A stretch of DNA of 26,541 bases from Enhygromyxa salina (GCF_000737335.2 NZ_JMCC02000125.1:1-26541); one strand, 5' to 3'. Positions 1 to 6,711 are shown, counted from the stretch's first letter. Translations and numbers: made by a program. The notes: generated by a model not told the origin, from the sequence alone.

Positions 1-86
1 TCATCGAGACTTGGAAGATCCGCGATGTTTGGAAGATCGGCGGGATCGGGGAGTTCGTCGTCGTCGTCGTCGTCGCCCGCCGCCAC
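1..86 (-). CDS. possible partial CDS with Asp run, runs off left edge
   Basis: Reading the minus strand from a GTG at 86 gives an open frame to the window edge: a short start, six Asp codons in a row, then a repeating acidic pattern of the type D-L-P-x-x-x-D-L-P. On the plus strand the Asp run appears as seven TCG triplets (55-75). The regular pattern and the GC-rich third positions look coding, but only about 28 codons are visible, no clear ribosome binding site precedes the GTG, and the frame stays open upstream of it. No function can be given. If real, it is divergent from the sigma factor gene that starts at 121. Confidence 0.25.
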   Translation of the reverse strand, partial: MAAGDDDDDDELPDPADLPNIADLPSLD

Positions 87-120
87 TTCTTTACTGTAAC
101 GGCTGCGCCGCGGGTTCGGA

Positions 121-777
121 ATGTCCAGCGCAATTCGACAGGCCAAGACCTGCAAGAGTGTCCGTTCGGACAGTCAGCCGGCGAAGGACTCATGTACCCT
201 GCGCGACGTGAAGCTCGACGATCTAGTCCGCAGGGCACAGGCGGGTGATCACGAGGCCCTGGGCGCGCTCATGACGTGGGCCAGCGATCAGCTGTGGGCG
301 TTCTTTCGCAACAAGCGCTTCAACGAACAGGACGCTGCGGATCTGGTGCAGGACGCCAGCCTCATCCTCTTGCAAAAGATCCACGCGTTCGAGTCGGAGC
401 ACCCCGATTCGTTCGCGCGCTATCTCAGACGGGTGGCCAGCCTTCATGCGATGTCGAGCCGGCGCGAGGCCGCGCGCGCGTGGGGCCGGCGAGCCAAGCT
501 CGACGCCCAGGTGAACTCACCCCCGCGCGGGCTGGCGTCGGGAGTTGAGGCCAAAGAGCGGCACGAGCTGCTGATCCGCTGTATGGCGCAGCTGCCAGAC
601 AAGTATCGGCGCGCGCTCGAGCACGAGTTTGAAGGCGGCGACAACGAGTCCTTCGCCCGCCGCGAAGGCATCTCGCTCAGCGCCGCTCGTACCCGTCGCT
701 TTCGGGCCCACCAGCTGCTCGAGCAGCTCCTCGATGACGCGCGGCTCACCCCCGTGCAGTCAACGCCCAGCTATTGA
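121..777 (+). CDS. ECF-like RNA polymerase sigma factor (218 aa)
   Basis: Likely a sigma-70 family factor of the extracytoplasmic-function type, which would direct core RNA polymerase to a specific promoter set. Residues about 35-115 look like region 2, with the pattern D-L-V-Q-D followed by a basic helix (Y-L-R-R-V). Residues about 150-204 look like region 4, starting with L-P-D-K-Y-R-R and continuing into a helix-turn-helix (R-E-G-I-S-L-S-A-A-R-T-R-R-F-R). The linker between them is basic. ATG at 121 is the longest start. GTG at 208 would remove 29 residues, including two Cys, and give a more typical ECF beginning (K-L-D-D-L-V-R-R-A-Q-A-G-D). Neither start has a clear ribosome binding site. 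No anti-sigma factor gene follows, and the next gene is a second sigma-like gene. The family call is fairly sure; the regulon is unknown. Confidence 0.75.
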   Translation: MSSAIRQAKTCKSVRSDSQPAKDSCTLRDVKLDDLVRRAQAGDHEALGALMTWASDQLWAFFRNKRFNEQDAADLVQDASLILLQKIHAFESEHPDSFARYLRRVASLHAMSSRREAARAWGRRAKLDAQVNSPPRGLASGVEAKERHELLIRCMAQLPDKYRRALEHEFEGGDNESFARREGISLSAARTRRFRAHQLLEQLLDDARLTPVQSTPSY

Positions 778-921
778 GCCAGCTAGATACCAAGCAACGT
801 GACTGCTCCTGCGCCCAGCAGGGCGGGTACGCATCGCCGCGGGCCCAGCCCGCGATGATGTTGGCCTGCGAGCTTGGTGAAGCGGCTCGCGACATGGCGG
901 CGAGTCGTGCCATCAGGCCGC

Positions 922-1530
922 ATGACGCTCCCCCAACTCGACGATCCGCTCGCAGAACCCCAGGCCCTGGCGCGGCGGGTGAGGGGGCTTGGTGATCCGA
1001 ACAAAGCCGGCCCCCGGGCGCGGGTTGGGGATTCATGGCAGTTGCAGCTGACGCCGAAGGCGTTCGCGCGCGTCAATCGTGCGCTGGTTGCCTACTTCCT
1101 TCGCCGCGTACCGGAACAAGAACCCAACGATCTGGCGGCAGAGACATGGCTTGGCGTGGTCCGCTGGTACGCAGGCCGGTGCTCGTTGCGGGGCTTCGCG
1201 TTTCTCGTAGCGGAGAAGATCATCGTTGATGTGCTGTACCGAAAGCGCCGGCTCAGGACCTTGGAGCTGCGCGATGGCGATGAACCCGTCGCCAGTGGGC
1301 CCTCGCCGTATGACGTGTTGCGGCTGGTCGCCGATCACGACGCGCTCGACAGCGCCGTCGGGCAGGTGGACGAGGTCTATCGTGAGGTCGTGCGCTTGTC
1401 GCTGATTGGGCGAGGGAACGTGCAGATCGCCGCGGAGCTCGAGGTTCCGTACAATACCGTTCGCTCTCGGCTTTGGCGTGGCCGTGCGCAGGTGCTTGGT
1501 GCGGCGCGGGCTGAAATTGGTGTCGAGTAG
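922..1530 (+). CDS. second ECF-like sigma factor (202 aa)
   Basis: A second, more divergent sigma-70-like protein, on the same strand 144 bp after the first. Residues about 43-112 resemble region 2 (N-D-L-A-A-E-T-W-L-G-V, then a basic stretch Y-R-K-R-R-L-R). Residues about 141-196 resemble region 4, with the end of the helix-turn-helix reading V-P-Y-N-T-V-R-S-R-L-W-R-G-R, typical of ECF factors. I chose ATG 922. A TTG at 874 would add 16 residues rich in Arg and Val with no sigma-like content. No strong ribosome binding site is visible at either. The first 40 residues are Pro/Arg-rich and unlike known regions. There is no anti-sigma gene and no zinc-binding motif nearby. The two sigma genes share the layout but little obvious sequence, so they are not a recent duplication. 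Confidence 0.65.
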   Translation: MTLPQLDDPLAEPQALARRVRGLGDPNKAGPRARVGDSWQLQLTPKAFARVNRALVAYFLRRVPEQEPNDLAAETWLGVVRWYAGRCSLRGFAFLVAEKIIVDVLYRKRRLRTLELRDGDEPVASGPSPYDVLRLVADHDALDSAVGQVDEVYREVVRLSLIGRGNVQIAAELEVPYNTVRSRLWRGRAQVLGAARAEIGVE

Positions 1531-1632
1531 CCGGATCGCGGGCCGGGTTTGTGTGTCGTATGTCAGCATCGGGACAGATCGCCACATTCATTTTATCTCG
1601 ACACTCTGACACCAGCGTGTACTCTGCCCGGA

Positions 1633-2493
1633 ATGGCAACAATGGATCCCTTCGCTAGTCTCGAGCTCACGCCATATCAAACCGCGCCGCAGCTCCCTCT
1701 GCAAACCCTCGTCGTGCTCAGCAACGCCCTGTCGTCGCGCATGCCTGACGATCCGCCGGCCTACATCGCGGCCGCCGAGCTCGCGATGCGCGAGGTCGTT
1801 GACGAGTCCGAGCAGGCAATGGTCATCCGTCTGCGGCAGACCAATGAAGTCTCCGTGAGCGCGGATCTCGAGCTCGACAACGCGATCGACGGCCTGTGGT
1901 CGCTGCTCCGCGATCGCCTGCGCGGCTGGGCCCGCTACGAGCGGCCGGGGCTCAATGTGCTCATGGAGGATGATGATCTCGTGGTCGACTTCGAAGCGGT
2001 GCGCGCCAAGGCTACGCGCGCGGGCGAGCTCAGCGTGCGGCTGTTTGGGGAGGGCTCGCTCGAGATGCTCAGTCGCTCGTATCCCGAGCAGTCGCAGCTG
2101 ATGGCCAACCTGCTCGAGCTGATTGAGTCTGATGATCTCGCGGATGATCTGCTCGATCTTGGCGGTGAGGAGCTGCTGCCGATCATCCAGCGCTGCCAGG
2201 CGCTGTATGAGAGTATGGTGGACCGCCGCAGCGGGAAAGACACGACGTCCCGCGCGGATCTGCGGGTGCTTCGGTCCAAGCTGCAGCGTCGGATTGTTCG
2301 CTACAGCACGCTGGTGCTGACGATGCTCGATGAGTCCAAGCCCGCGACGCGGGAGCTGGTTGAAGCAGCGCTGCAGCCCATGATCACGCTGCGGCCGCAG
2401 CGGAGTGGGGCTGGGGCGGGGGATGGGGATGAGGCGGAGGACGAGGAGGGCGCCGAGGTCGCCGCGGGCGATGACGCGCCAGTTGACGGGTGA
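1633..2493 (+). CDS. acidic, mostly helical protein of unknown function (286 aa)
   Basis: I do not recognise this protein. It has no signal peptide and no membrane segment, so it is probably cytoplasmic. The body is predicted helical and rich in Leu, Asp, Glu and Arg, with acidic clusters (E-D-D-D at about residue 110 and several D-D-L segments near the middle). The last 30 or so residues are low-complexity Gly/Asp/Glu/Ala, a disordered acidic tail. Base composition and codon use match the neighbouring genes, so it is likely a real gene. ATG 1633 or 1642 are both possible; an upstream TTG at 1549 would add residues with no protein-like pattern. A weak -35/-10-like pair (TCGACA at 1598, TACTCT at 1620, 16 bp apart) lies just before it. 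It follows the two sigma genes on the same strand and is the last gene before the CRISPR leader. Confidence 0.6.
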   Translation: MATMDPFASLELTPYQTAPQLPLQTLVVLSNALSSRMPDDPPAYIAAAELAMREVVDESEQAMVIRLRQTNEVSVSADLELDNAIDGLWSLLRDRLRGWARYERPGLNVLMEDDDLVVDFEAVRAKATRAGELSVRLFGEGSLEMLSRSYPEQSQLMANLLELIESDDLADDLLDLGGEELLPIIQRCQALYESMVDRRSGKDTTSRADLRVLRSKLQRRIVRYSTLVLTMLDESKPATRELVEAALQPMITLRPQRSGAGAGDGDEAEDEEGAEVAAGDDAPVDG

Positions 2494-2888
2494 GTCGCTG
2501 ACCGGATCGGGGCCCTGGCGCGGCTGATCGCTGCGCTGTGGGCCCTGGGTTGGGGTAGGGGGGTGTTTGAGGTAGGTCGGGGGGCCTTGGTGACGTCTTG
2601 GTTGACCTTGGGCGGGGTGCGGGGGGTCGGCGAGGGTGTGTCGGCTCGTGTTGGCGGGCCGGGGTGGGGGCTGCGGAGATGAGTCGGGGTAGTTTTGGGG
2701 TAGGGGGGGGTACCCCAAAACTAAGTTGGTTCATGTTGTTGGGGGGTGTTGGGGGTGCGGGTGACTGTGTTGACTCGTGTTCGAAGGGCGGTTGGGGGGT
2801 AGCGGGAGGAGTTGGGAGTGTGTGGGGGCGGGAGTCGGCTGTGCGCTTTTGTCTTTGGCCTGCCGCGACTGGCGCATGCTGTGTCTGA
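2494..2888 (+). other. G-rich non-coding stretch
   Basis: No convincing gene. The plus strand is very rich in G, with many runs of four to eight G (for example near 2560-2585, 2700-2710 and 2740-2760), and poor in A. The open frames on either strand are low-complexity (Pro/His/Arg-rich on minus, Gly/Val-rich on plus) and look like composition artefacts. The runs are spaced closely enough that G-quadruplex structures on the plus strand are plausible. Confidence 0.6.
2690..2723 (+). terminator. perfect 13-bp inverted repeat with an eight-G loop
   Basis: The arms at 2690-2702 (TAGTTTTGGGGTA) and 2711-2723 (TACCCCAAAACTA) are exact reverse complements, separated by eight G. It lies about 200 bp after the stop of the acidic protein gene. 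It could terminate transcription before the CRISPR leader, but no T run follows the hairpin, so an intrinsic terminator is uncertain. A protein-binding palindrome or a mixed hairpin/quadruplex is also possible. The symmetry is directly visible; the role is inferred. Confidence 0.45.
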
Positions 2889-3140
2889 GGTTGGGTGATG
2901 TTCAGTATTGAGCTGGGTTGGTGTTCAGTGTAACTGTGGTGGCAGAGCTGCACGCGGGCTCTCGTGCAGCTAACTCCCGGTCTTGCGTGCATTGTGCGGA
3001 ATTCGGGATGTTTTCCTGAGGGGAAACGCTGTTTGAAAAGTGGCTGGGGGAACATGAACAGCGGTAACCTGCGCGCGGTATCGCCCTGCGTGCAGGAGGG
3101 GGTGGATTGCGTAGTGATTCTGGTACGTTGCGAGCGTGCT
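2889..3140 (+). promoter_or_regulatory. presumed CRISPR leader
   Basis: This stretch directly precedes the first, perfect repeat and is visibly richer in A and T than the surroundings. It holds no convincing gene. Two hairpins are visible. One has a 9-bp perfect stem (AGCTGCACG at 2946-2954 with CGTGCAGCT at 2963-2971). The other is a 7-bp stem with one wobble pair (3010-3016 with 3021-3027). A short direct repeat, GTTCAGT, occurs at about 2900 and 2924. Leader polarity is inferred because repeats next to this side are identical while those at the far end are decayed. Confidence 0.55.
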
Positions 3141-5219
3141 CTCTCCGCCTTCGCATGAAGGCGGCCCCGTTGAAGCGAGGAATAGCCCAGGCGCTGGTCA
3201 GGGTTGATGAGGCTCTCCGCCTTCGCATGAAGGCGGCCCCGTTGAAGCGTTGATCAGGGCCAACTCATCCTCGCTTGCCCAGTCGAGCCTCTCCGCCTTC
3301 GCATGAAGGCGGCCCCGTTGAAGCACGAAGCTGGCGAAGTTGGCCAACGGTACAAAGTCGTCGCATCTCTCCGCCTTCGCATGAAGGCGGCCCCGTTGAA
3401 GCATGTAGGCGGCGACAGTCCGGTCTGTGCTCGGCTGCAGCTCTCCGCCTTCGCATGAAGGCGGCCCCGTTGAAGCCAGCCAGGCATCAACGGCAGCGAT
3501 CGCCTTAGCTTGTATCACCTCTCCGCCTTCGCATGAAGGCGGCCCCGTTGAAGCCAAAACAGCTGCCCAGCGATGACCAGCATCATGATTACTCTCCGCC
3601 TTCGCATGAAGGCGGCCCCGTTGAAGCAGCGTCTCGACAGAGCGTGCCCAACCCCAGTCGATCGACACCTCTCCGCCTTCGCATGAAGGCGGCCCCGTTG
3701 AAGCTCGTGGCTCGTCGGCAGCGGAGAACTCGACCAGAGCCCGCTCTCCGCCTTCGCATGAAGGCGGCCCCGTTGAAGCCGATCGCTGGGCTTCGTTTTC
3801 CCCGGTTCCTGAACCTCTCCGCCTTCGCATGAAGGCGGCCCCGTTGAAGCTTCGAGTGCGATTTGCGCCCGACCACAACCTCGGTGGATCTCTCTCCGCC
3901 TTCGCATGAAGGCGGCCCCGTTGAAGCGGCGCGGGCCCCGTGCTCGCCGTGCTTCGATTCTGTGGCCCATCTCTCCGCCTTCGCATGAAGGCGGCCCCGT
4001 TGAAGCGCTTCCAGCACAGAGATCGTGTTGGCCAGGTCGGCCTCTCCGCCTTCGCATGAAGGCGGCCCCGTTGAAGCGGCATGATCGGGAGGGCAAAGCC
4101 AGCGGCTAACTTCTCTCCGCCTTCGCATGAAGGCGGCCCCGTTGAAGCACCCACAGAGGACCCAAGACCATGCACATCGGACAACTCTCCGCCTTCGCAT
4201 GAAGGCGGCCCCGTTGAAGCGACAACTGGCGCAGCGCGGGCATCACCACCTGTTGCTCTCCGCCTTCGCATGAAGGCGGCCCCGTTGAAGCGATCAGCTG
4301 ACGACCAAGCCGGATCGAGTCCGCGTCTCTCCGCCTTCGCATGAAGGCGGCCCCGTTGAAGCTGGATCAGGACCTCGTTTCCGGCCTCGAAGTGGTCAGC
4401 CTCTCCGCCTTCGCATGGGGCGGCCCCGTTGAAGCGCTTCAGCACCTCCTCGCCCGCGACTCCGTGGATGTCGGGGCTCTCCGCCTTCGCATGAAGGCGG
4501 CCCCGTTGAAGCCACGTCGACGAGAACGAGCAGGTGTTGACGGCGAGGGCCTCTCTCCGCCTTCGCCTGAAGGCGGCCCCGTTGAAGCCCCTCAAAATCA
4601 CCTTCGTCGAGCGTCAGGAAATCCTGATCTCTCCGCCTTCGCATGAAGGTGGCCCCGTTGAAGCCTTGAGTCCGTCGCGCTCGGCCGTGGCGAACCGATA
4701 CTCACCTCTCCGCCTTCGCATGAAGGCGGCCCCGTTGAAGCCGCAGCTACAAGCCCGGCGGCGACACGACCGACACCTCTCCGCCTTCGCATGAAGGCGG
4801 CCCCGTTGAAGCAGCAGGGTGCGAAATGTGTTGAGCATGGTCTTTGCTCTTCGCCTTCGCATGAAGGCGGCCCCGTTGAAGCGCGTTGACCCCCACCCAT
4901 CGATCGCGGGTAGCGTCCTCGCTCTCCGCCTTCGCATGAAGGCGGCCCCGTTGAAGCAGCACCTTGCCGGACGCCAAGACCCGGACGCGGAGAGCCTCTC
5001 CGCCTTCGCCTGAAGGCGGCCCCGTTGAAGGAAGATCGGCGCGACCGATCAGCTGCTCGGGCAAGGCTCTCCGCCTTCGCCTGAAGGCGGCCCCGTTGGA
5101 GCCCGGGGCCCTCTCGCCTCTCCGCCTTCGGATGAAGGCGGCCCCGTTGAAGCGTCTCGCGTAGCTCGGTGAGCTCGGCGTCGTGCAGGATCTCTCCGCC
5201 TTCGGATGAAGGCGGCCCC
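3141..5219 (+). CRISPR. CRISPR array, 29 repeats and 28 spacers
   Basis: The repeat unit is 36 nt. It starts CTCT, then a 7-bp stem CCGCCTT / AAGGCGG around the loop CGCATG, then CCCC and the 3' end GTTGAAGC. Copies begin at 3141, 3213, 3289, 3367, 3441, 3519, 3592, 3669, 3744, 3815, 3892, 3971, 4042, 4113, 4185, 4256, 4327, 4401, 4477, 4553, 4629, 4706, 4777, 4847, 4922, 4996, 5067, 5118 and 5192. Spacers are 34-43 nt and all different, except one of 15 nt (5103-5117). The first 17 repeats are identical. Of the last 12, eight carry changes and the last is cut after 28 nt (5192-5219). The 3' end resembles the GTTGAA(A/G)-type handles of type I and type III systems, and the spacer length fits either; the subtype cannot be fixed because no cas gene lies in the window. 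The plus strand is the likely crRNA strand. Confidence 0.97.
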
Positions 5220-5244
5220 ACCCCGAGGCACGGCTAGAACCGCC

Positions 5245-5266
5245 CCAGAAGCCCCCGTGCTTCTGG
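5245..5266 (+). terminator. hairpin just after the CRISPR array
   Basis: A perfect 8-bp inverted repeat (CCAGAAGC at 5245-5252, GCTTCTGG at 5259-5266) with a 6-nt loop begins 26 nt after the truncated last repeat. It might end the array transcript. No T run follows, so this is only a suggestion. Confidence 0.25.
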
Positions 5267-5371
5267 TGTATCTGCCCTGCAAGCACGGCCCGGGTCCCAC
5301 CCACGAGCACGTGCAGGACTTGCCGAGCGTCCGGGCCTGGCCCATGTGCGACAGGATCCTACCGTGGACCC

Positions 5372-5629
5372 ATGTTCATCAAACCCACCATCCTCGCAAT
5401 CCTCGCCGCTTGCGGCATCAACTCCAACCCGCCGGACGCGCCCGACGAGATCGAGCCCCCGGATGACCAGCAGATCGACCAACACTTCTGCTGTCAGTCC
5501 GTCAGCGCCAAGCCGTGGAGCGGCGAGGGCTGCGTCACTATCGCCGTGGAGCACATCAACACGTGCGCCAAGGTTCTCTACTGCCCCGGCAAGTGGATCA
5601 ACGACGAGGGCGACGTCACATGCGAGTGA
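5372..5629 (+). CDS. small Cys-rich lipoprotein, family A copy 1 (85 aa)
   Basis: Residues 1-14 form a short lipoprotein signal peptide ending in the lipobox L-A-A-C, so the mature protein should be lipid-anchored, presumably at the outer membrane or surface. A Pro/Asp-rich spacer follows, then a compact C-terminal domain with six Cys: a C-C pair after H-F, then single Cys in the order G-C-V-T-I, N-T-C, L-Y-C and V-T-C-E. The even number suggests three disulfides and export to an oxidising place. No family is recognised. The first 114 bp region from 5306 matches that of copy 2 with no gap, while 5480-5645 is identical to copy 3, so this gene is a mosaic of the two. It is the first gene after the CRISPR array. 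The even Cys pattern in all three copies supports a real protein. Confidence 0.65.
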   Translation: MFIKPTILAILAACGINSNPPDAPDEIEPPDDQQIDQHFCCQSVSAKPWSGEGCVTIAVEHINTCAKVLYCPGKWINDEGDVTCE

Positions 5630-5645
5630 GCGAAGCCGGGCGCGC
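5480..5645 (+). repeat. 166-bp segment identical to 6396-6561
   Basis: By eye, all 166 bases from 5480 to 5645 equal those from 6396 to 6561 (offset 916). They cover the Cys-rich domain of family A copies 1 and 3 and the start of the next reading frame. Identity including third codon positions points to a very recent duplication or gene conversion. Confidence 0.9.
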
Positions 5646-5742
5646 AGCAGCACTCACCACTCGCCATGCTCACCGGCTGCGCCCAGCCCAGCCCCCAGTC
5701 CTGCGCGCAGCCGGCCTCGCCACCGCCCCCACGATCCTCTTG
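5620..5742 (+). pseudogene. frameshifted lipoprotein start (relic)
   Basis: An ATG at 5620 overlaps the end of copy 1 in the arrangement tgc-gag-tga. It begins a sequence that matches 6573-6683, where the frame gives a lipoprotein signal peptide (A-L-T-L-A-M-L-T-G-C). Here one extra C in the stretch ACTCACCACTCG shifts the frame before the lipobox, and a further 14 or so bases are inserted after it, so no lipoprotein can be made. Similarity ends at about 5742. Confidence 0.5.
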
Positions 5743-5957
5743 GGTCGCGTGAGCGGTCCCTCGGCAGCCGCGAGCACCTCGAGGATCCGCTGGGCAGGCC
5801 GAGGTGTCGGGGCCGCCGGAGTGTGGACCTCGGCCTCGGCGAGCGCGAGCGCGGCCCCGGCTCCGGTCCGCAAGCACAGCTCGTGCGGCCCAGTCGACGC
5901 GGCGGCGCGATGCTCGACCGTCATCGTCAGTCGCTCGCCGCTGCGCCGTGTCAGCAC
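5743..5957 (-). pseudogene. possible foreign gene fragment
   Basis: The minus strand here is open and reads like a piece of an ordinary soluble protein: V-E-H-R-A-A-A-S-T-G-P, then a helical A-L-A-L-A-E-A-E segment, then R-I-L-E-V-L-A-A-A-E-G-P-L-T-R, which resembles a winged-helix start. It has no plausible own start or end. On one side it meets the lipoprotein relic ending at 5742, and on the other the duplicated region upstream of copy 2 that starts at 5953. I read it as a fragment trapped between duplicated blocks. It could also be a composition effect of GC-rich DNA. Confidence 0.3.
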
Positions 5958-6066
5958 GTGCAGGACTTGCCGAGCGTCCGGGCCTGCCCCACGTGCGACA
6001 CGGCCCTAGCGTGGACCCATGTTCATCAAGCACACCATCCTCGCCATTCTCGCCGCTTGCGGCATC
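5953..6066 (+). repeat. duplicate of 5306-5419: upstream region and signal peptide
   Basis: 5306-5419 and 5953-6066 align with a constant offset of 647, no gaps and only scattered mismatches. The shared part holds about 66 bp upstream of the ATG and the lipoprotein signal peptide. Conservation of the upstream part (for example GTGCAGGACTTGCCGAGCG) suggests it carries the promoter or another regulatory element, although I see no clear -35/-10 pair. Confidence 0.8.
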
Positions 6067-6276
6067 AACAACCCGGACGGGCCCGACGACAAGGAACTGC
6101 CGCCCCCGCCCCCCGATCCCAGCCACTACTTCTGCTGTCACACCGTCGACGCGGACAAGTTGACCGGCGAGGGCTGCGTAACCATCGGCGCCAACCAGGT
6201 CGACTCATGCGCGAGCGTGCTCCACTGCGCGAACACCTTCACCAAGATGGACGGCGAGGTCAAATGCGAGGGGTGA
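6019..6276 (+). CDS. small Cys-rich lipoprotein, family A copy 2 (85 aa)
   Basis: Same plan and same length as copy 1: a 14-residue signal with lipobox L-A-A-C, a Pro-rich spacer with five Pro in a row, then six Cys in the same order (F-C-C, E-G-C-V-T-I, D-S-C, L-H-C, V-K-C-E). The spacer and the domain between the Cys have diverged (for example D-A-D-K-L-T for S-A-K-P-W-S), while all Cys are kept. This is the pattern expected under selection for the fold. Its last codons overlap the start of copy 3 by 13 bp, so the two are probably translated from one message. No known family is recognised; predicted extracytoplasmic. Confidence 0.65.
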   Translation: MFIKHTILAILAACGINNPDGPDDKELPPPPPDPSHYFCCHTVDADKLTGEGCVTIGANQVDSCASVLHCANTFTKMDGEVKCEG

Positions 6277-6545
6277 GCAGCAGCGCAGCGGTCACGCTCG
6301 CAATCCTCGCCGGCTGCGCCCAACCCAGCCCCCAGCCCTCACCACCCACGCCCACCACGCCCGACCACAGGCGCCACCCCGAGACCAGGCACGATCAACA
6401 CTTCTGCTGTCAGTCCGTCAGCGCCAAGCCGTGGAGCGGCGAGGGCTGCGTCACTATCGCCGTGGAGCACATCAACACGTGCGCCAAGGTTCTCTACTGC
6501 CCCGGCAAGTGGATCAACGACGAGGGCGACGTCACATGCGAGTGA
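6264..6545 (+). CDS. small Cys-rich lipoprotein, family A copy 3 (93 aa)
   Basis: ATG 6264 lies inside the end of copy 2. Residues 1-18 form a signal peptide ending in the lipobox L-A-G-C, followed by a Pro/Thr-rich spacer and the six-Cys domain. From Q-H-F-C-C to the stop the DNA is identical to copy 1, but the signal peptide is of a different type, like that of the relic at 6573. Copy 3 is therefore a chimera: the leader of one lipoprotein joined to the domain of another. The spacer (residues about 20-42) reads P-S-P-P-T-P-T-T-P-D-H-R and is poorly conserved. Translation could be coupled to copy 2 by the 13-bp overlap. Confidence 0.55.
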   Translation: MRGVSSSAAVTLAILAGCAQPSPQPSPPTPTTPDHRRHPETRHDQHFCCQSVSAKPWSGEGCVTIAVEHINTCAKVLYCPGKWINDEGDVTCE

Positions 6546-6572
6546 GCGAAGCCGGGCGCGCGGCAGCACTAC

Positions 6573-6711
6573 ATGCGAGTGAGCGTAGCCGGGCGCGCAG
6601 CAGCACTCACACTCGCCATGCTCACCGGCTGCGCCCAGTCCTGCGCGCAGCCGGCCTCGCCACCGCCCACACGTTCCTCTTGGAGAACGGGCAGTCGAGC
6701 ATGGTCATCAC
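6573..6711 (+). pseudogene. lipoprotein signal peptide running into CRISPR relics
   Basis: ATG 6573 starts an intact lipoprotein signal peptide (T-L-A-M-L-T-G-C) and a short Pro-rich spacer. At 6712 the frame enters a decayed CRISPR repeat and continues to 6920 with sequence that is plainly repeat-derived and not a Cys-rich domain. A second start of the same type lies at 6536, directly at the end of copy 3, and is out of frame after about 12 codons. I read both as truncated copies of the second gene of the lipoprotein cassette. The 115-residue chimeric frame could in principle be translated, but nothing suggests a function. Confidence 0.5.

Noticed and set aside
55..75. Seven TCG triplets as a tandem microsatellite of interest
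   Set aside because: Best explained as an Asp run in a minus-strand coding region.
2384..3055. Pro-rich minus-strand frames in the G-rich region
   Set aside because: Low-complexity translation of G-rich DNA with no start signal or domain; no support beyond openness.
3198..5310. Long open frames across the CRISPR array on both strands, up to 467 codons, with repeats such as F-N-G-A-A-F-M-R-R-R-R or S-T-G-P-P-S-C-E-G-G-E
   Set aside because: The 36-nt repeat has no stop codon in several frames, so frames stay open by chance; the peptide repeats are the repeat DNA read in three frames.
5346..6545. A single 399-codon frame spanning the lipoprotein cluster
   Set aside because: It runs out of frame through copies 1 and 2, whose Cys-rich frames are clearly the real ones; only its end from 6264 is kept as copy 3.
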